NCBI RefSeq assembly: GCF_025961205.1
Contig: NZ_JAOQNH010000001.1
Coordinates: 1,946,001-2,010,000, forward strand
Reading direction: 5' to 3'
Source of the DNA: Azospirillum fermentarium
GTDB lineage: Bacteria; Pseudomonadota; Alphaproteobacteria; Azospirillales; Azospirillaceae
Length of the DNA stretch: 64,000 bases
Positions 61,077 to 64,000 of this stretch are shown here, piece by piece. The translations under genes and the position numbers were made by a program. Below the pieces are notes generated by a model that searched no databases, had not been told where the DNA came from, and worked only from the letters and a program-made list of their open reading frames with translations. How positions within the stretch are numbered: the stretch's first letter is position 1; each line of letters starts with the position of its first letter.

Positions 61077-62188
61077 CCGGACGCACCATGCTGAAACCGT
61101 CGGTCCTGCTGCCGCTGGCGTCCCTGGTGATGCCGTTCGGCCTGACCGCTTCGGAAAAGGTGATCTTCGCCTTTCGCGACCCGGTGCCGCTGGCCGGGCT
61201 GCTGACGGTGCTGGTGGCGGCCATCGCCGTGCGGCTGCGGCCCTTGCCGCCGTGGGTGGATGCGGGGATCAGTCTGGCTGCGGCGGTGCTGGCGGCGGCG
61301 GCCCCCTTCCACCTGCTGGACCAGGGCTACACGCTGGGCACCCACGCGCCCGGCCTGTGGGTGATGCTGGCCGGGGCGGCGCTGGTGTTCTGGCGGGCAC
61401 TGGGCATCCTGTCCGCCGGCTCGTGGCCGGGGCGCAAGGCGGTGGTGGCCGGGCTGTTCGGTCTGGCGCTGGTGTTCGTGTGGGAAGCGGGGGTGCGCGG
61501 CTTTGCCGTGCCCCGCGTGCTGCTGCCGGCCCCCAGCGCGATCCTGGCGGTGATGGGGCCGCAGTCGGAACTGCTGTGGGCCGATTTCCAGCAGACGGTG
61601 CTGAAGGCGGTGCTGCGCGGCTATCTCATGGGCTGTCTGGCCGGCTTCGTGGTGGCGGTGATCGCCGACCGGGTGCCGTTCCTGGCCCGCGGCCTCTTGC
61701 CGTTCGGCAATCTGGTCAGCGCCATTCCCATCGTCGGCATCGCGCCGATCATGGTGATGTGGTTCGGCTTCGACTGGCCGTCCAAGGCGGCGGTGGTGGT
61801 GGTGATGACCTTCTTCCCCATGCTCATCAACACGCTGGCCGGGCTTGCGGCGTCGGACCGGCTGCAGATGGACCTGATGCGGTCCTACGCCGCCGGTTAT
61901 TGGCGCACGCTGGTGACGCTGCGCCTGCCCAACGCGCTGCCGTTCCTGTTCAACGCGCTGAAGATCAACGCGACCCTGGCGCTGATCGGCGCCATCGTGG
62001 CCGAATTCTTCGGCACCCCGGTGGTGGGCATGGGCTTCCGCATCTCCACCGAGGTGTCGCGGATGAATCTGGACATCGTGTGGGCGACCATTCTGGTGGC
62101 GGCGGTCACCGGGTCGGTGATCTATGGCGCGCTGACGCTGGCCGAACGCGCGCTGACCGCGTGGCACCCGTCGGCGCGCGGGCGTTGA
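61073..62188 (+). CDS. ABC transporter permease 2
   Basis: A 371-residue permease of the same class, longer than permease 1 because of about four extra N-terminal hydrophobic segments (LLPLASLVMPFGLTASEKVI, LAGLLTVLVAAIAVRLR and others, residues 8-130). The core has the EAA-like loop ASDRLQMDLMRSYAAGYWRT then RLPNALPFLFNALK. Two different permeases imply a heterodimeric channel. Its ATG overlaps the stop of permease 1. Confidence 0.88.
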   Translation: MTGRTMLKPSVLLPLASLVMPFGLTASEKVIFAFRDPVPLAGLLTVLVAAIAVRLRPLPPWVDAGISLAAAVLAAAAPFHLLDQGYTLGTHAPGLWVMLAGAALVFWRALGILSAGSWPGRKAVVAGLFGLALVFVWEAGVRGFAVPRVLLPAPSAILAVMGPQSELLWADFQQTVLKAVLRGYLMGCLAGFVVAVIADRVPFLARGLLPFGNLVSAIPIVGIAPIMVMWFGFDWPSKAAVVVVMTFFPMLINTLAGLAASDRLQMDLMRSYAAGYWRTLVTLRLPNALPFLFNALKINATLALIGAIVAEFFGTPVVGMGFRISTEVSRMNLDIVWATILVAAVTGSVIYGALTLAERALTAWHPSARGR

Positions 62189-62228
62189 CGGTACTTTTCA
62201 TATCCCCCCAAAGAAGAGGGTATTCCCG

Positions 62229-63266
62229 ATGAACAGGAAGCGGTGGTTCGGAACGGCGGCTGTGGCTTTGGCGCTGGCGGTGTCCGCCGGGGCGGCGGTG
62301 GCGGTGTCCGCCGGGGCAGCGGAGGCCAAGGACAAGCTGACGCTGCAACTGAAGTGGGTGCCGCAGGCGCAGTTCGCCGGCTATTACGTCGCCAAGGCCA
62401 AGGGCTTCTATGACGAGGCCGGGCTGGACGTGACCATCAAGGCCGGCGGCCCCGACATCAACCCGTCGCAGGTGATCGCCGGCGGTGGCGCCGATGTGGT
62501 GGTGGACTGGATGCCGTCGGCGCTGGCCACCCGTGAAAAGGGCGTGCCGCTGGTCAATTTCGGCCAGATCTTCCAGAAGTCGGGCATGCTGCTGACCTGC
62601 CGCAAGGACGCCGGCATCACCGCGCCCAAGGATTTCAAGGGCCGCACCCTGGGTGTGTGGTTCGCCGGCAACGAGTATCCGTTCCTGGCGTGGATGAGCA
62701 AGCTGGGCTATTCCACCAGCGGCCCCAACCCCGACATCAAGATCCTGAAGCAGGGTTTCAACGTCGATCCGCTGCTGCAAAAGCAGGCCGACTGCATCTC
62801 GACCGAGGTCTACAACGAATACCAGCAGGTGCTGGAAGCCGGCATCCCGGAATCGGAACTGGTGGTGTTCAACTACCAGAACGAAGGGGTGGCAACGCTT
62901 GAGGACGGGTTCTGGGCGCTGGACAAGACCCTGGCCGATCCGGCCAAGGTGGACCAGTTCGCCCGCCTGATGAAGGCCACCTTCAAGGGCTGGGACTACG
63001 CCGCCAAGAACCAGAAGGAAGCGGTCCAGATCGTTCTGGACAACGACGCCACCGGTTCCCAGACCGAGGAGCATCAGGCCAGCATGCTGCGGGAATCGGT
63101 GAAGCTGCTGGAGGGCGCCACCAAGGGTCCGGGCTATCTCGACCCCGCCGATTACGAACGGACCATCGGCATCCTGCTGTCCGGCTCGTCCGCCCCGGTG
63201 ATCTCCAAGAAGCCGGAAGGGGCTTATACCCACGCCGTCTATGAGGCGATGGAAAAGCTGAAGTAA
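62229..63266 (+). CDS. ABC substrate-binding protein, NMT1/THI5-like
   Basis: A 345-residue periplasmic binding protein with a signal peptide (to about residue 34, containing a duplicated VSAGAA unit). LTLQLKWVPQAQFAGYYVAK, GFYDEAGLDVTI, VDWMPSALATREKG and GRTLGVWFAGNEYPF are typical of NMT1/THI5-like proteins that bind pyrimidine precursors of thiamine, such as ThiY; related proteins bind other pyrimidines or riboflavin. DCISTEVYNEYQQV is the conserved ligand-side helix. No thi gene or TPP riboswitch is seen here, so the ligand is inferred only at the pyrimidine-like level. ATG at 62229 follows GAAGAGGG. Confidence 0.87.
   Translation: MNRKRWFGTAAVALALAVSAGAAVAVSAGAAEAKDKLTLQLKWVPQAQFAGYYVAKAKGFYDEAGLDVTIKAGGPDINPSQVIAGGGADVVVDWMPSALATREKGVPLVNFGQIFQKSGMLLTCRKDAGITAPKDFKGRTLGVWFAGNEYPFLAWMSKLGYSTSGPNPDIKILKQGFNVDPLLQKQADCISTEVYNEYQQVLEAGIPESELVVFNYQNEGVATLEDGFWALDKTLADPAKVDQFARLMKATFKGWDYAAKNQKEAVQIVLDNDATGSQTEEHQASMLRESVKLLEGATKGPGYLDPADYERTIGILLSGSSAPVISKKPEGAYTHAVYEAMEKLK
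62277..62324 (+). repeat. 24-bp tandem duplication in the signal peptide
   Basis: Units 62277-62300 and 62301-62324 both begin GCGGTGTCCGCCGGGGC and differ in the last bases. In protein the result is AVSAGAA followed by VAVSAGAA, a lengthened hydrophobic core. Confidence 0.85.
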
Positions 63267-63286
63267 GGCACGCGCCGAAACGGAAA

Positions 63287-63322
63287 AGGCCCCGCCCCCG
63301 GTAACAGGAGCGGGGCTTTTTT
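63287..63322 (+). terminator. intrinsic terminator of the ABC operon
   Basis: GCCCCGC (63289-63295) pairs with GCGGGGC (63310-63316), followed by six T. It begins 21 bases after the binding-protein stop. Confidence 0.88.
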
Positions 63323-63333
63323 ACAAGACCACC

Positions 63334-64000
63334 TTACGTCGCCGCCGGCTGCAGGCGGTCGTAGACGCCATAGTCGTAGGCGATGGCCAGCACGATTTCC
63401 AGGTACAGCTTGATCATGCCGTTGACGTAGAAGGCGGGGCAGCCGGTGTAATGGTGTTCCCCGTCCTTGGCGAAGGGTTCGATCTGGTTGGGGTCGAGCT
63501 GGATCACCGGCTCGCCCTTTTCATCGGCGACGATGAAGGCGGTCTGGTCGGGCGTCAGGGCGTGGATGGCCAGATGGTCTTCATGCTCGGTCTTGGTCTT
63601 GCTCATGTAGGTGACGAGCATGCCGAGGCTGCCCATGGACAGCGGCACCACATGCTTCAGGCTGCGGCGGATGATGGCCTCGTACTCCTCGGCGGTCAGG
63701 CCGGGCAGCAGCATGGGCGCCACCTCCACCACGTTCCAGCAGACATGCAGCGCCGTATGGCTGCCGGTCTTGGTGATCGACAGGATGTCGTAGCCGGATT
63801 TCTTGTAGAGGTGCGATTCCGTCAGCGTCTTGCTCAGCATGTAGCTGGACGCCGCGATGCTGGTGATCTGCCCCTCCTGCCGGCAGCGGTCCTCCTCCGT
63901 CATCACGGCGATGGCCCATTCACGGATCATGGCGTCCAGCAGATGGCAGGAGCAGTCGCGCAGGAACTCGCAAAGCTGGTTCGGCGGCAGCTTTGCCAGC
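63334..64000 (-). CDS. unrecognised conserved-looking protein, 5' end missing
   Basis: The frame runs from its stop at 63334 through the right edge, so at least 221 residues belong to it; an internal ATG at 63930 is probably not the start because the upstream part (KLPPNQLCEFLRDCSCHLLD) is protein-like. I do not recognise the family. Visible features are a Cys cluster (CEFLRDCSCH), a mixed alpha/beta body (SYMLSKTLTESHLYKKSGYD, LHVCWNVVEVAPMLLPGL), DQTAFIVADEKGEPVIQLDP, EHHYTGCPAFYVNGMIKLYL and a C-terminal helix. There is no signal or membrane segment in the visible part. Codon use and GC match the neighbours. It is convergent with the ABC operon. Confidence 0.7.
   Translation of the reverse strand, partial: LAKLPPNQLCEFLRDCSCHLLDAMIREWAIAVMTEEDRCRQEGQITSIAASSYMLSKTLTESHLYKKSGYDILSITKTGSHTALHVCWNVVEVAPMLLPGLTAEEYEAIIRRSLKHVVPLSMGSLGMLVTYMSKTKTEHEDHLAIHALTPDQTAFIVADEKGEPVIQLDPNQIEPFAKDGEHHYTGCPAFYVNGMIKLYLEIVLAIAYDYGVYDRLQPAAT

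Overview
The window is high-GC DNA (I estimate close to 70%) with dense, short-spaced genes and a strong G/C third-position bias. Gene order points to an alphaproteobacterium of the Rhodospirillales, most likely Azospirillum-like. The evidence is the rpsF-rpsR-DUF2232-rplI order, fabD-fabG-acpP-fabF-mltG, dapA-smpB, a NrtR/NadQ-type NAD regulator, two large chemoreceptors, abundant PAS/two-component genes and a small DUF2934 protein. The genus is an inference. I see no phage, transposase, CRISPR, rRNA or tRNA gene, so this looks like chromosomal backbone mixed with signalling genes.

Layout. 1-5 kb: the end of a beta-carbonic anhydrase-like gene, two divergent glycine-zipper lipoproteins, a patatin-like lipase, an MsbA-type exporter and a protein phosphatase. 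5.0-5.4 kb: an AT-rich gap with a promoter-like sequence and a strong terminator but no convincing protein gene, a candidate small RNA. 5.4-15 kb: a membrane-anchored cytochrome c, a CoaD-like nucleotidyltransferase, an SDR, an L-lactate dehydrogenase, a chemoreceptor, a TPR/O-GlcNAc-transferase-like protein followed 2 bases later by a GT9 glycosyltransferase, and a NAD regulator. 15-19 kb: two divergent putative oxygen sensors, a globin-coupled diguanylate cyclase and a FixL-like heme-PAS histidine kinase. 19-24 kb: repeats, RhlE, SodC and a second chemoreceptor.

24-33 kb is the most system-like part. On the minus strand, a membrane PAS kinase, a REC-PAS-kinase-REC-HPt hybrid and a Tat-exported DUF1329 protein are chained by 4-base overlaps. 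On the plus strand, diverging from the same 269-base gap, lie a STAS protein, an RsbW-like ATPase and a receiver-PP2C phosphatase. The two arms together look like a phosphorelay that ends in a partner switch. An orphan elongation factor G with an unusual switch I follows.

35-50 kb is mostly housekeeping: a degenerate kinase/receiver protein, cyclopropane fatty acid synthase, ribosomal proteins S6, S18 and L9, fatty acid synthesis, MltG, small stress-type proteins, a CBS protein, an RsmC-like methyltransferase, SmpB and DapA. 50-64 kb holds a soluble lytic transglycosylase, a PhoX phosphatase, a photolyase, a thioesterase, a divergent LysR/MFS pair, a four-gene ABC importer with a THI5-like binding protein, and a partial gene I do not recognise. 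Start codons were moved inward from the longest frame wherever a Shine-Dalgarno sequence or family N-terminus supported it; these choices are given per gene.
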